From Pirellulales bacterium (lineage in GTDB: Bacteria > Planctomycetota > Planctomycetia > Pirellulales > JANQPP01), in assembly GCA_028289405.1 (NCBI GenBank), contig JANQPP010000140.1, positions 1 to 52,809 on the forward strand: 52,809 bases of DNA, written 5' to 3'. A model generated the notes under the pieces. That model searched no databases and had not been told where the DNA came from. It saw only the letters and a list, made by a program, of their open reading frames with translations. The position numbers and the translations under genes were made by a program. Of this stretch, positions 32,721 through 41,529 are shown piece by piece. Each line of letters starts with the position of its first letter. Positions within the stretch are counted from its first letter, which is position 1.

Positions 32721-33215
32721 TTAGCGTCGGAATCGGTGTCGAATTCGAAAGGATCTTTTACAGGTGCATTTGACCGAGACTTGTTGCTCTTGAGCTTTGG
32801 GCACAATCAAAATAATGAATTGTTGTACTGGCAGCTCCCGGACACCAATATCGTCACTAAACCTGCTTCGAATTTCTCCAGCAAGTCCATTCAGGCTTCC
32901 ATCGGTTCGGACAGACGTTCGCCTCCCATTCAGTACGGCAGTACCAGCCGCGCTGACGGAGATTCTTGTGTTGTTGTCTGGCACCTTTTCGGGGTCAATG
33001 GGAATTTGAAAGTACCCGCTGTTTTTGTCAGCTTTTGCTGACGTGATTAGCCGGCCGCCAGGGAATGTGCGGACCTGAATGGTGATATCCGGAGACTCAT
33101 GAGGAATGCCACCAAGATCGGCCACAAAACCAGTTATGACTGCCGGCGCGGCAACCGCTGCTTGAATCAGAGAAGCAAAGACAACCGTCGTGGTTAGCAA
33201 ATAGTTGGATTTCAT
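32721..33215 (-). CDS. Secreted hypothetical protein, beta-rich
   Basis: The protein has 164 residues. ATG 33215 begins a clear signal peptide (KSNYLLTTTVVFASLIQAAV, cleavage after AVAA). The mature part opens with VITGFVADLGGIPHESPDIT, like the start of a carboxypeptidase-regulatory-like or invasin-type beta-sandwich ('v.G.V.d..g.pi.ga.V'), then GYFQIPIDPEKVPDNN. The tail is basic with two Cys. No firm family. It overlaps the upstream gene by ATGA (33212-33215). Local GC is lower than in the flanking genes, as for its partner. Confidence 0.65.
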   Translation of the reverse strand: MKSNYLLTTTVVFASLIQAAVAAPAVITGFVADLGGIPHESPDITIQVRTFPGGRLITSAKADKNSGYFQIPIDPEKVPDNNTRISVSAAGTAVLNGRRTSVRTDGSLNGLAGEIRSRFSDDIGVRELPVQQFIILIVPKAQEQQVSVKCTCKRSFRIRHRFRR

Positions 33216-34015
33216 GGTTGCACCAATAGTTCGAGGTCGAGATCGTCTAGAGAAGAAACTACGTCGCGAGAACGTGGAGCCACGGCCAAAAACAACCAAA
33301 GCTTTTCGCCAATTCCTGCATTCCGCACTGTCGCTCTGAATAAGCGCGTACTTCCGTCACCAGCCGGTTCGCATGGGATTTGCCGATACGTTGGCCTATA
33401 CCACGGATCGCCAGGCTCGTCGACTACTAGAAATGCCGCGCATCCGTCGTCCGGCAAAACCTTTGTCCCGTTATTATGCACTTCCACGTTAAACGTGTGA
33501 TATTTGCCTTGAAATGATTCTCCTTCGACGAATAGCAAAGACACGTCTGAGTTTGATGCATTCACTCCATCTGCCATCCAACGGATCCAATGATTCCGAT
33601 TTCGCGACTCTCGTTCAGACGCCGTCGTTTCCACCCGAAAGCCGAAGTGCTTATGAATCGATCCATGACGTTCAATCCCGACGTATTTGCCTCCATACGG
33701 CTTGCGCCAAAGATTGAGACTGGAAAAATCCATCCACAAATACACCACAAAAAAGCCGATAAATGCAATTGGGATAAATGCCCTAGCAAGCACCGCTCGC
33801 CACGTGTGAACAGTTACCGTCGTCTCTTGGGAAAAACGTACTTCTCGTCCTTTGACGCACTCTATCCACCACCACGCAGAGGAACCGGTTGCAAGGAGCA
33901 GGAAAAACCACGTCCAGCCCCACTGGCTTAAGAAGCCCAAGGGCACTGACACAGAGGCGATCGCTGCAATAACCCAGGGAATTGGAGTTTTGCGAATCTC
34001 GCTTTCGAAACTCAT
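33212..34015 (-). CDS. Membrane-anchored hypothetical protein
   Basis: The protein has 267 residues. Two N-terminal membrane helices lie close together (IPWVIAAIASVSVPLGFLSQ, GWTWFFLLLATGSSAWWWI). A third (AFIPIAFIGFFVVYLWMDF) is followed by an exported domain of about 170 residues with beta-rich character (YHTFNVEVHNNGTKVLPDDG, GSTRLFRATVRNAGIGEKLW). I do not recognise the family. ATG 34015 is the start; the stop overlaps the next gene's ATG, so the two are probably partners at the membrane. A 60-base sample here is about 47% GC against about 63% in a sample of the neighbouring M42 gene, suggesting recent acquisition. Confidence 0.7.
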   Translation of the reverse strand: MSFESEIRKTPIPWVIAAIASVSVPLGFLSQWGWTWFFLLLATGSSAWWWIECVKGREVRFSQETTVTVHTWRAVLARAFIPIAFIGFFVVYLWMDFSSLNLWRKPYGGKYVGIERHGSIHKHFGFRVETTASERESRNRNHWIRWMADGVNASNSDVSLLFVEGESFQGKYHTFNVEVHNNGTKVLPDDGCAAFLVVDEPGDPWYRPTYRQIPCEPAGDGSTRLFRATVRNAGIGEKLWLFLAVAPRSRDVVSSLDDLDLELLVQP

Positions 34016-34259
34016 TGAAAAAGCGCTGGAGAATTATCGGTCGTTGATGATGCGTTGTCGTCAGCCGGTGAACACTATCGGGCAAAGGAAATTATCGCTC
34101 GGCAAAGCGTAGCGGTTTGTCGCGGCTCGGTTGCTTGCTGCAGAGAAATGATAAGCAAGTAAACCTATGGCACTTTGCTTCGTTCCGTCAACTTCGTAGG
34201 CAAATCTACCTACTCCGCTACTCCCCCGCACGGCCCTTCAAACGGCGACTTTCCCCCGG

Positions 34260-34979
34260 CTAGGCGCCTTTGGCCTCGTGTTCGAGTTCCGCGTACTTGC
34301 GGGCCAGGTCGGCCACGGCATCGTCACTTTCGTCAACGTAGAGCTCCAGCCAGTAGCCTTCCACGTCCCGCTTCGCCACGCGAATTCCGGCGGCCAGGCG
34401 GCCCCGATGGTCCCCGCCGACACAGTCTCCGGCCACGAGCGCGGCCATCAGCCGGTCCGCCACGCTCCCCTCGGTCTCCTCGTAGGCTTGGGCCATGGCC
34501 GTGATCACTTCCCGCCCGGCAAGCGTGTTCCCCTGGCAGCAATAATGACGCCCGGCCATCGCTCCCCAATACCGGCTGCCGCCGGGAGCGGCGGTGGGGT
34601 TGTGCAGGGCAGCGCGTCCCGCCATGTCGATGATCGCCAATTGCCGCTGCTCGGACCGAGGATCGTCTTCGAGCAGTTTCGCGAGCACCGCTTCGGGCCG
34701 CTCCCCTGCTTCGAGCAGATCCAGGGCCCGCTCTCCCCACTCGGGCACGTGATAATGCTGCGTGCAAAAAGCCCCCACACCGGCCCGCACATAGGGCACG
34801 ACCTTCCCCACCGCCGGATACTTGCTGGCGACCGCCGCGCCGCAGACGCCGGCCTCCGGATCGACCGCCACGATGGAAAACGTGGCCGAAATCTCTTGTG
34901 CCACCGCCTGAAACAGTGGCGTTTCGGCGTGGACGCTGCCGCACAACGACACCACAACCGCAATCAATGTAAGTCGCAT
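34260..34979 (-). CDS. DUF1028 secreted protein (Ntn-hydrolase-like)
   Basis: The protein has 239 residues. A signal peptide (LTLIAVVVSLCGSVHA) precedes the DUF1028 body: ATFSIVAVDPEAGVCGAAVA, SKYPAVGKVVPYVRAGVGAF, ALDLLEAGERPEAVLAKLLE, DPRSEQRQLAIIDMAGRAAL, GRHYCCQGNTLAGREVITAM and GDCVGGDHRGRLAAGIRV. The domain is predicted to have an Ntn-hydrolase fold and occurs widely without a proven reaction. The usual 'ATQ' after GVGA is CTQ here, and extra Cys residues suggest disulfides outside the cytoplasm. The start is ATG 34979. Confidence 0.9.
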   Translation of the reverse strand: MRLTLIAVVVSLCGSVHAETPLFQAVAQEISATFSIVAVDPEAGVCGAAVASKYPAVGKVVPYVRAGVGAFCTQHYHVPEWGERALDLLEAGERPEAVLAKLLEDDPRSEQRQLAIIDMAGRAALHNPTAAPGGSRYWGAMAGRHYCCQGNTLAGREVITAMAQAYEETEGSVADRLMAALVAGDCVGGDHRGRLAAGIRVAKRDVEGYWLELYVDESDDAVADLARKYAELEHEAKGA

Positions 34980-35114
34980 GTCCTGGCCCTTTCACTGAGT
35001 TAAGCTTGCTCGCGATTATCGCCATTCAAGACAGGGATTCCAAGGATATCTCGCGCGGTCTAGAATTTCCTCGCCGCTACCCGTCTCCTTCCTTGGCCAG
35101 ATCCGGAAACCATC

Positions 35115-36854
35115 ATGCGTGTTCCGCTTTGTTTTTTATGCAGCCTCCTCGCCGGATTTCTCGTGCCCGTGACTCTGCCGGCGCAGCTCGTGCAAATCGA
35201 GGAAAACTTTTCCCGGGATCCTGGCTGGGACCACTATCAAAACCGCGTCGTGGGCACCGACATGCCGAGGATCGTGCAGGACTTTGGCTGGCGGCCCACG
35301 AACTTCACCGGCACGGGGCCGGGCGAAATCGGCGGCCGAGTGGAGAACTCGCGGCGGCAGGCGTACTACGCGCTGCCGCTGGGCCGGCCGTTATCCTTTG
35401 ATGATGCCATCTCGGCTTCAGGCAAACTGGCGATCCATCACATCGGCCTGCGGGGCGTCGCTTACATCGGCTTTTTCAATTCCCGCCGGCATACGTGGCG
35501 GGTCTGGTCCTCCATGGCTTTCCGCGTGTGGGAAGAGGATAACCTAGGCCAAGTCATGTTCGACTGGATGTCCAGCGATTGGCAGGCGCGCGGCGCGGAA
35601 ACAGCCATTCTCTTACAGCCGGACGGCCAAGTCCAGGACTGGAGCTTTCATTACGAGCCGGACGCCCGGGCTGATCCGGTATGGCGTGACGCGGCGCTTG
35701 AGCGGCATCTAACCGACCAGACAGGGAACGGCCAGCCGTACGAACTGCAAGGGGAAGAACACCTCTTTGAGCGGCTTAAACGCGAAGAACCTGGCCTAAC
35801 GCGCGAAGCCTTGCGGCAACGCCTCTTGAAGCTCCGTGACCAAGGGCTCGTCGAATACTTCCATCGGCACGGCCAGCATCGGTGGTGGAAACGGCCCCAT
35901 TCCGGCCAGGGGCATGGCCGCGTCACGCTCCGTTTCGATGAGGAAGTTCCCTACGTGTTCTGGTTGGATGAACGGATCCGCCAGGCACCGGCCACGTTCG
36001 ACCGGTTTGGCCTGTTCAACATCGCGCGGTTCGGCCAGCGTATGGAGCTTTATCTGGGGGACCTGACCGTGAACGGAGAGAAGATCGAACTTTTCCAGGA
36101 CCCGCATTGGGAGGGGCGGAACAATGAGTCCCAGTACATCGAGCCCAACTTTCACGGCATGCATAGTTATGGCTGGAGCCAGACGAATTGGGCCGGACAG
36201 CGGGCGGGCGAAATCGGCGGATTGTTCTGGCGCACCGAGCCGCCAGACCCGCTCTTTTCTTACTACGCCGATGATGTCGGCAAATTGACGCTGGAGGACC
36301 CGATTTCCTTTTCGGGAAGCATCTGCTTTACCGATGGCATGACGGACGCGGCGGCCTATTTCGGCTATTTTCGACGCGAGGGTCAGACGCGCGTCTTCGC
36401 GGCGGAGGATCCCGATGCCGGCTTTCCCCTGAAAAATATGCTGGGCATCGCCATCGCCGACAGCTCCGCCGTGGGCTATTACTTGAAGCCGCTCGTCTCT
36501 GGAGCGGACGGCAAGCGAGCCAGCCAGAATTGCGGCGTGTTCCTGCCCGATCGCCGCCGCCGCCATTTCACGTTTCGCTATGATCCGCAGGCCAACGCCG
36601 GAGTAGGCCGCGTCACCATCACGCTGGACGGCACGGAGCATGCGTTTGACCTGACGCCGGAGCTGCGCGAATCGAGCGCGACGTTCGACCGCTTTGGGCT
36701 GGCCAACGTCCGGCAAGGCGGCCATTCCGTGCAATTCTATCTGGACGATTTAACGTACACGGCCCGCCGCGATCCAGACCACCGTCGAGAATTCGTGCCG
36801 CAATCCACGGTGGAAGCCGCCTACCCACATGCACAAGGCGGCCGGCGATTTTGA
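35115..36854 (+). CDS. Secreted hypothetical protein with an internal duplication
   Basis: The protein has 579 residues. A signal peptide (VPLCFLCSLLAGFLVPVTLP) is followed by two related halves of about 270 residues. Matching blocks are GWRPTNFTGTGPGEIGG with GWSQTNWAGQRAGEIGG, PLSFDDAISASGKLAIHH with KLTLEDPISFSGSICFTD, AYIGFFNSRRHTWRVW with AYFGYFRREGQTRVFA, and APATFDRFGLFNIARFGQ with SSATFDRFGLANVRQGGH, each ending in (Y/F)LxDLT. The pattern suggests two concanavalin-like beta-sandwich (lectin/glucanase) domains of the kind common in planctomycete secreted proteins. A 60-residue insertion in the first half (EHLFERLKREEPGLTREALR) looks helical. The ligand is unknown. Confidence 0.75.
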   Translation: MRVPLCFLCSLLAGFLVPVTLPAQLVQIEENFSRDPGWDHYQNRVVGTDMPRIVQDFGWRPTNFTGTGPGEIGGRVENSRRQAYYALPLGRPLSFDDAISASGKLAIHHIGLRGVAYIGFFNSRRHTWRVWSSMAFRVWEEDNLGQVMFDWMSSDWQARGAETAILLQPDGQVQDWSFHYEPDARADPVWRDAALERHLTDQTGNGQPYELQGEEHLFERLKREEPGLTREALRQRLLKLRDQGLVEYFHRHGQHRWWKRPHSGQGHGRVTLRFDEEVPYVFWLDERIRQAPATFDRFGLFNIARFGQRMELYLGDLTVNGEKIELFQDPHWEGRNNESQYIEPNFHGMHSYGWSQTNWAGQRAGEIGGLFWRTEPPDPLFSYYADDVGKLTLEDPISFSGSICFTDGMTDAAAYFGYFRREGQTRVFAAEDPDAGFPLKNMLGIAIADSSAVGYYLKPLVSGADGKRASQNCGVFLPDRRRRHFTFRYDPQANAGVGRVTITLDGTEHAFDLTPELRESSATFDRFGLANVRQGGHSVQFYLDDLTYTARRDPDHRREFVPQSTVEAAYPHAQGGRRF

Positions 36855-36916
36855 ATGGACGCTTTCATCGTACGCTCCCATTCCAGGTAACCGCCAGTTG
36901 ATGGATGTCACACGCA

Positions 36917-38122
36917 CTAGCGCAGTTCGAGGATTAGATACATCTGCGGATTCTCCGCCGGGTTTTCGCTGTCGGATTGCCCATTTCCCGCGTATCCCCC
37001 GGCGCCAGGGCGGAGCGTGAGTCCTCCCACCAGCATGGGCGCTCCCAACGGTAGCCTCAGCGTGGTGGCCAGTTCTTGGGTTTCAATGCCGATACGGTCG
37101 ACCACGGGAGCACGCGGATCGCTGCGCGGGTCATCCGCGTGGACGGCGCGACGGTCGGGAATGGTAAGCGTGGCTTGCAAATCGACCACTGCCGAATTGC
37201 CGTTCCGCATCAATGTGGGACGGATTTGCAATAGCGCGCCAAAGTTGGTTTTTTCCACGACCGGCTGATAGCCCACGCCGCTATTGACGACCTGGGACGC
37301 CAAGCGGATTCGCACCTCACCTTGGCGGGAAACCAACTGTTCATTCATGTCCGGCATTCCCAAGCTGCCCACCACGGGGATGTATCCGGAAACCACATTC
37401 TTGCGAGTGCCGCTGATCAGATAGACCAGTTGGCCGCTGAAGCAATTGGTGATGCCCCGGATGCTCGTGGGCCGGCGGGTGAATTCTTCGAGCGCGGCGC
37501 GGTTGATGCTTGGCGATCCATCGTCCGCTTTTTCTAGCAGCCGACCCAAATCGTCCGAATCGAGCGAGAGCCAGCGGGCATCGATCGTGACCGTTTTTCG
37601 TTCACCGGAACCTTGTGCCAAATCGCCCAATAAGGCTTGAAGCTGTTGGTGCACACGGTCTTCTTGCCAGACCACGAGCGTCGTGCCGATCTGTTCAATC
37701 TTGCCTTCTCCGTTCCCGAATTGAGCCCAAGTGTCCGTATGCACGGTGTTCACAATGACATGGATTAGATTATCGATCGTGATATTGCCTGGATTCGAAG
37801 AGACGCTCTGGCGAAGGGCACCACCGAATCCACCACCAGGACCTCCGAACCCGCCACGTCCGCCACCGGCACCAGGCACTCCTCCTCCCCCGCCCATGCC
37901 GCCCCCGCCACCATAATGAATTCCCGTCAAAGTCCTTTTCGACATCCGCTCGACGACATCACTGTAAGCGTGATCCTGAATGTCGGACAGCAGATCGCCC
38001 ACATCATAAGTGCGCAAAGTGAAATCCGTTTCGTCCTGCGCGCGGAGCGTTTGAACAGAACCAGCTATGACGGCCAGCCACAAGGCGAGCCCCCTACCGC
38101 GAAATTTCAACATGCGAGCCAT
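36917..38122 (-). CDS. Secretin-domain protein with glycine-rich spacer
   Basis: The protein has 401 residues from ATG 38122 (GGAG about 9 bases upstream). A signal peptide (GLALWLAVIAGSVQTLRA) is followed by FTLRTYDVGDLLSDIQD, an N-domain opening typical of secretin-like proteins. A Gly-rich spacer (about 75-107) comes next. An N-domain-like stretch follows (NLIHVIVNTVHTDTWAQFG, GTTLVVWQEDRVHQQLQALL). The C-terminal secretin-like domain includes VRIRLASQVVNSGVGYQPVV and ELATTLRLPLGAPMLVGGLT. At this length it may be a minimal secretin or an exported relative rather than a gated pore. It is the third gene of a sigma - HEAT protein - secretin operon, 23 bases after the HEAT gene. Confidence 0.8.
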   Translation of the reverse strand: MARMLKFRGRGLALWLAVIAGSVQTLRAQDETDFTLRTYDVGDLLSDIQDHAYSDVVERMSKRTLTGIHYGGGGGMGGGGGVPGAGGGRGGFGGPGGGFGGALRQSVSSNPGNITIDNLIHVIVNTVHTDTWAQFGNGEGKIEQIGTTLVVWQEDRVHQQLQALLGDLAQGSGERKTVTIDARWLSLDSDDLGRLLEKADDGSPSINRAALEEFTRRPTSIRGITNCFSGQLVYLISGTRKNVVSGYIPVVGSLGMPDMNEQLVSRQGEVRIRLASQVVNSGVGYQPVVEKTNFGALLQIRPTLMRNGNSAVVDLQATLTIPDRRAVHADDPRSDPRAPVVDRIGIETQELATTLRLPLGAPMLVGGLTLRPGAGGYAGNGQSDSENPAENPQMYLILELR

Positions 38123-38145
38123 GGCCAATTCTCCAATGAAAAGAG

Positions 38146-39207
38146 CTAAGGAATCATTCGTGCCCAACGCACGCGGGCACGATTGTAGTGACCGAGCAGA
38201 CGAGGCTGCTGCTCCGCATACGCGAGAAACTCTCGCGCCATTTCACCGCGACAGGCCAACAGGGCCACCCAGGCTTCCTGGGAAGCGGAAGTCTTCTCCG
38301 TGGCATGGGCAATCAGCCGCTGGGTCACCTCGGGTCCATTCAATCTGCCCAAGGTGAACGCGGCGGCGCTCCGCGCGGCTGGATCGTCGTCGTCGAGTAT
38401 GGCAAACAGCCGGTCGATGGGAGGGCGCGGCAACCGCTTCGCGACGGCCAGGGCCGCTTCCCGCGTGCCGGCATCCGCCACTAGCCACAGATATTCTCGC
38501 AATGCCGCGTCCGATTCGCCCGATAACAGATGCCCGGCCAAGATTTCGCGAGCCTCCGCAGCCGATGCCTGACGGGCTAGGCTGGCCAAACCTGCCGTAC
38601 CCACCAGCTTTTCCAACACTTCCAACGCATCGGGCCTCAGCGTGGGCTGGCGCATGGCCGTCAACAACCGTGACACCGCCTCTTCTTGCCGATAGCCCAA
38701 CTCGACAAGGATCTCCGGTAGATCCGCCTGGGATGTTTGCCGCAAGCGTAGGACCATGTCTTCCACTTTCATCCGTGGAACACGCTTGTTGGGTCCTGAC
38801 CGGGTAGGAATCGTCCGTGCCGCGAACACGATCCGTTCGTATGCCGTCGGTTCCCGGCCCAGCAGGGGCAAGTTTTCCTGGCGTGGAATATCTTCCGGAA
38901 CCACCACCTCTCTCGTGGACATATTCTGCTCCGCCACGACCGGAGGAGGGCCAGGCCTTGTGGGAGGAGGCTCTTCACGGTCCGTTTGCCGCAGTAGCAT
39001 CAACGAAACGGCGGCCAGCGCGGCCGCCGCGGCAAGCGGGACGGTCCGTCGCAGGCGGCGGCGCCAGATTTGCCTCGAAAACTGGGATCTCCAATGATTC
39101 CGCAAACGCGCAAGCTGACGCTCATCGTCATCAACGGCGAGCGCTTGTCGCAATAAATCGTCGAGGCGGTCCCCTTCGTCTGGCCGCCAATCATTTTCGC
39201 TCGACAT
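38146..39207 (-). CDS. Single-span membrane protein with HEAT-like repeats, probable anti-sigma factor
   Basis: The protein has 353 residues. A cytoplasmic N-terminal part of about 50 residues is acidic then basic (DRLDDLLRQALAVDDDERQL...RQIWRRRLRRT). One membrane helix follows (VPLAAAAALAAVSLMLL). A Pro-rich linker and then HEAT-like helical repeats make up the exported C-terminus (PDALEVLEKLVGTAGLASLA, EAALAVAKRLPRPPIDRLFA, DPAARSAAAFTLGRLNGPEV). The position right after an ECF sigma gene, overlapping it by 17 bases, and the cytoplasm-TM-sensor layout point to an anti-sigma factor that reads an envelope signal. No zinc or known anti-sigma motif is visible, so this is inference from context. 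Confidence 0.75.
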   Translation of the reverse strand: MSSENDWRPDEGDRLDDLLRQALAVDDDERQLARLRNHWRSQFSRQIWRRRLRRTVPLAAAAALAAVSLMLLRQTDREEPPPTRPGPPPVVAEQNMSTREVVVPEDIPRQENLPLLGREPTAYERIVFAARTIPTRSGPNKRVPRMKVEDMVLRLRQTSQADLPEILVELGYRQEEAVSRLLTAMRQPTLRPDALEVLEKLVGTAGLASLARQASAAEAREILAGHLLSGESDAALREYLWLVADAGTREAALAVAKRLPRPPIDRLFAILDDDDPAARSAAAFTLGRLNGPEVTQRLIAHATEKTSASQEAWVALLACRGEMAREFLAYAEQQPRLLGHYNRARVRWARMIP

Positions 39208-39706
39208 AATTCACGCCTATGGCCTGGGCGATTCGCTTTCGCGCCAAATGCATGCACGTGTAGACATTCGCCTCGGTGATCCGCAAGATGGCTGCCACTT
39301 GGTTCACCCCCAACCCTTCGCCGAAACGGAGCATCGCGACTTCACGTTGCCGATCGGGGAGCCTGTCCACTACCGAAAAAATTTTCTGTTTCAGCTCGGT
39401 CGTGGCCATTTGATCCAGAGGATCCTCCGTGGCGGCAATCGCCAGTTCGGCATCAATTTCACGCGTTTGTTGCGGTCGCCGGCGGCGCTCGCGGGCCACA
39501 TTGACCACGATTTGCATCATCCAGGTGCTGAACTTGGCTTCCCCACGGTACGTTTCCCAGCGCTCCAGCAGGCGGCAGAGTGATTCCTGCATGACCTCTT
39601 CGGCCACGTCGGGGTCCCCCACCAGCCGCTTGGCGAGCCGCAAGGCCATGGGCAAATGCTCCACGACCCATTGATCTACTTCACGCCGATCGACTGGCCG
39701 CGACAT
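39191..39706 (-). CDS. ECF-type RNA polymerase sigma factor
   Basis: The protein has 171 residues. ATG 39706 (MSRPVDRREVDQWV) gives a normal ECF length. Region 2 reads LPMALRLAKRLVGDPDVAEE then VMQESLCRLLERWETYRGEA and FSTWMMQIVVNVARERRRRP. Region 4 reads LPDRQREVAMLRFGEGLGVN then QVAAILRITEANVYTCMHLA. It directs RNA polymerase to a dedicated promoter set. It leads the sigma - HEAT protein - secretin operon and is divergent from the sulfatase gene; the 258-base gap may hold its own target promoter, but no clear pair of elements was recognised. Confidence 0.95.
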   Translation of the reverse strand: MSRPVDRREVDQWVVEHLPMALRLAKRLVGDPDVAEEVMQESLCRLLERWETYRGEAKFSTWMMQIVVNVARERRRRPQQTREIDAELAIAATEDPLDQMATTELKQKIFSVVDRLPDRQREVAMLRFGEGLGVNQVAAILRITEANVYTCMHLARKRIAQAIGVNYVERK

Positions 39707-39964
39707 AGGGTTCCCGCCCTCGGTTCCGTGCCTATTGAGATGCCCGGCACCGCCGCATCTTAAAAAGAAAATCCGCTTTCGCGCCGATTTTTTCATGCGG
39801 AACGGGCGTGCGTTGCCCAATCAGCGTTGCAAAGCCAATCAAACGCTGGATGCCGAGTTGGCCGAAAAGTAGTGAATTTGGCGCACACGAAAGCTAAAAT
39901 CCTTTCACTTGCCAATGGCCTATGCATCGACGAAGAATCCTCACGTTAGCCTCGGAGTCGCCGT

Positions 39965-41509
39965 ATGATCCGCTGTTTGCTCTCGCTACTGGTGTTCGGT
40001 GTCTGTCTCATCCCGCAGCGGCACGCCGGCGCCGGTGAATTGCCCAACATCGTCTATATCCTGGCGGACGACATGGGCTACGGCGACATTCGGGCACTGA
40101 ATCCTGAATGTAAAATCGAGACGCCCCACCTGGACGCGCTCGCTTCGGAGGGCATGGTGTTCACCGACGCCCATTCCAGTTCATCGGTCTGCACGCCGAC
40201 CCGCTATGGCATCTTGACGGGTCGTTACAATTGGCGGTCGCGATTGAAAAGCGGCGTGCTATTCGGTTACGACCGCCGCCTGATCGAGCCGGACCGGCTC
40301 ATCGTGCCCGCTTTTTTGCAGCGGTACGGCTACCACACGGCCTGCGTGGGTAAGTGGCATTTGGGCCTGGATTGGCCGCTGAAGGAGGGCGGGTTCGCCG
40401 ACGGGGGTAAGGACGCCACCTCCGTGGATTTCACCGCGCCGATCAAAAATGGCCCCAACAGTGTCGGCTTCGACTATTTCTTCGGGATCAGCGCGTCGCT
40501 CGACATGCCGCCATATGTCTTCATTGAGAATGACCGTTGCACGGCGCTCCCCACGGTCCAGGCGGAGAAAGGCTACTTTGGCCGGCCCGGCGCTGCCGTG
40601 CCCGGGTTGACGCCGGAGCAAATCCTGCCCGATTTGACCGATCAAGCGGTCGACTACATCCGTCGGCGCACGGAGGGCGCGGCGGCAGATGCACCTTTCT
40701 TCCTGTATTTCCCACTGCCGGCACCACACACGCCCATTGCCCCGACCAAAGAGTGGCAAGGCAAAAGCGGGCTCAACGCCTACGGCGATTTCGTGATGCA
40801 GGTCGATGACACCGTGGGCCAGGTGATGGCCGCTTTGCGGGAACGGGGCGTGGCGGAGAACACGCTGCTGATCTTCACGGCGGACAACGGCTGCTCACCC
40901 GCCGCGGATATCGAGGAAATGCACGCGAAGTCGCATCGGCCCAACCATCACTTCCGCGGCCACAAGGCGGACATCTACGACGGTGGGCATCGTGTCCCCT
41001 TCATCGCCCGCTGGCCCAAGTGGGTCGAGGCGGGAAGTTCCAGCAATCAGTTGGTCTGCCTTACCGACTTGCTGGCGACTTGCGCGGAGATCGTGGAGGA
41101 CGAACTACCCGACGACACCGGCGAGGATAGCGTGAGTATCCTGCCCGCTCTGCATGGGGAGTACGACTCACCACGCAGAACCGCGATTGTCCACCACTCG
41201 ATTCGCGGTGCGTTCTCGATTCGGCGTGGCAAATGGAAGCTGGAGCTATGCCCCGGCTCCGGCGGTTGGAGCCGGCCTCGGCCAGGACGTGACGACTTGA
41301 GTTCCCTGCCGGACGTGCAGCTCTATGACATGGAGGCGGACGTCTCGGAAACCACGAACCTCCAGGCCGAGTATCCCGAAATCGTGGCGGAGTTGACCGA
41401 GCTACTCCGGGACTACGTGGATCGCGGCCGCTCCACCCCCGGGCCAGTCCAACCGAACAACGGCCCCGTGGACATTCACCGCGCGGGCATCGCTGCCAAA
41501 CGCCGTTAG
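39965..41509 (+). CDS. Secreted sulfatase (arylsulfatase A type)
   Basis: The protein has 514 residues. A signal peptide (MIRCLLSLLVFGVCLIPQRH) is followed by the metal site LPNIVYILADDMGYGD and the formylglycine motif SSVCTPTRYGILTGRYNWRS. Cys76-x-Pro-x-Arg80 is the C-x-P-x-R signature needed for conversion of Cys to formylglycine. Further active-site blocks are CVGKWHLGLDW, PFFLYFPLPAPHTPI, LLIFTADNGCSP and HFRGHKADIYDGGHRVPFIA. It removes sulfate from a sulfated glycan or other ester outside the cytoplasm. It needs an anaerobic or FGE-type maturase, not in this window. The next gene, an FG-GAP protein, follows after 20 bases and may be co-expressed. Confidence 0.95.
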   Translation: MIRCLLSLLVFGVCLIPQRHAGAGELPNIVYILADDMGYGDIRALNPECKIETPHLDALASEGMVFTDAHSSSSVCTPTRYGILTGRYNWRSRLKSGVLFGYDRRLIEPDRLIVPAFLQRYGYHTACVGKWHLGLDWPLKEGGFADGGKDATSVDFTAPIKNGPNSVGFDYFFGISASLDMPPYVFIENDRCTALPTVQAEKGYFGRPGAAVPGLTPEQILPDLTDQAVDYIRRRTEGAAADAPFFLYFPLPAPHTPIAPTKEWQGKSGLNAYGDFVMQVDDTVGQVMAALRERGVAENTLLIFTADNGCSPAADIEEMHAKSHRPNHHFRGHKADIYDGGHRVPFIARWPKWVEAGSSSNQLVCLTDLLATCAEIVEDELPDDTGEDSVSILPALHGEYDSPRRTAIVHHSIRGAFSIRRGKWKLELCPGSGGWSRPRPGRDDLSSLPDVQLYDMEADVSETTNLQAEYPEIVAELTELLRDYVDRGRSTPGPVQPNNGPVDIHRAGIAAKRR

Positions 41510-41529
41510 CAACAGATTCATCCATTGCC

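Noticed and set aside
37731..37916. Proline-rich plus-strand frame
   Set aside because: It is the antisense reading of the glycine-rich spacer of the secretin-like gene.
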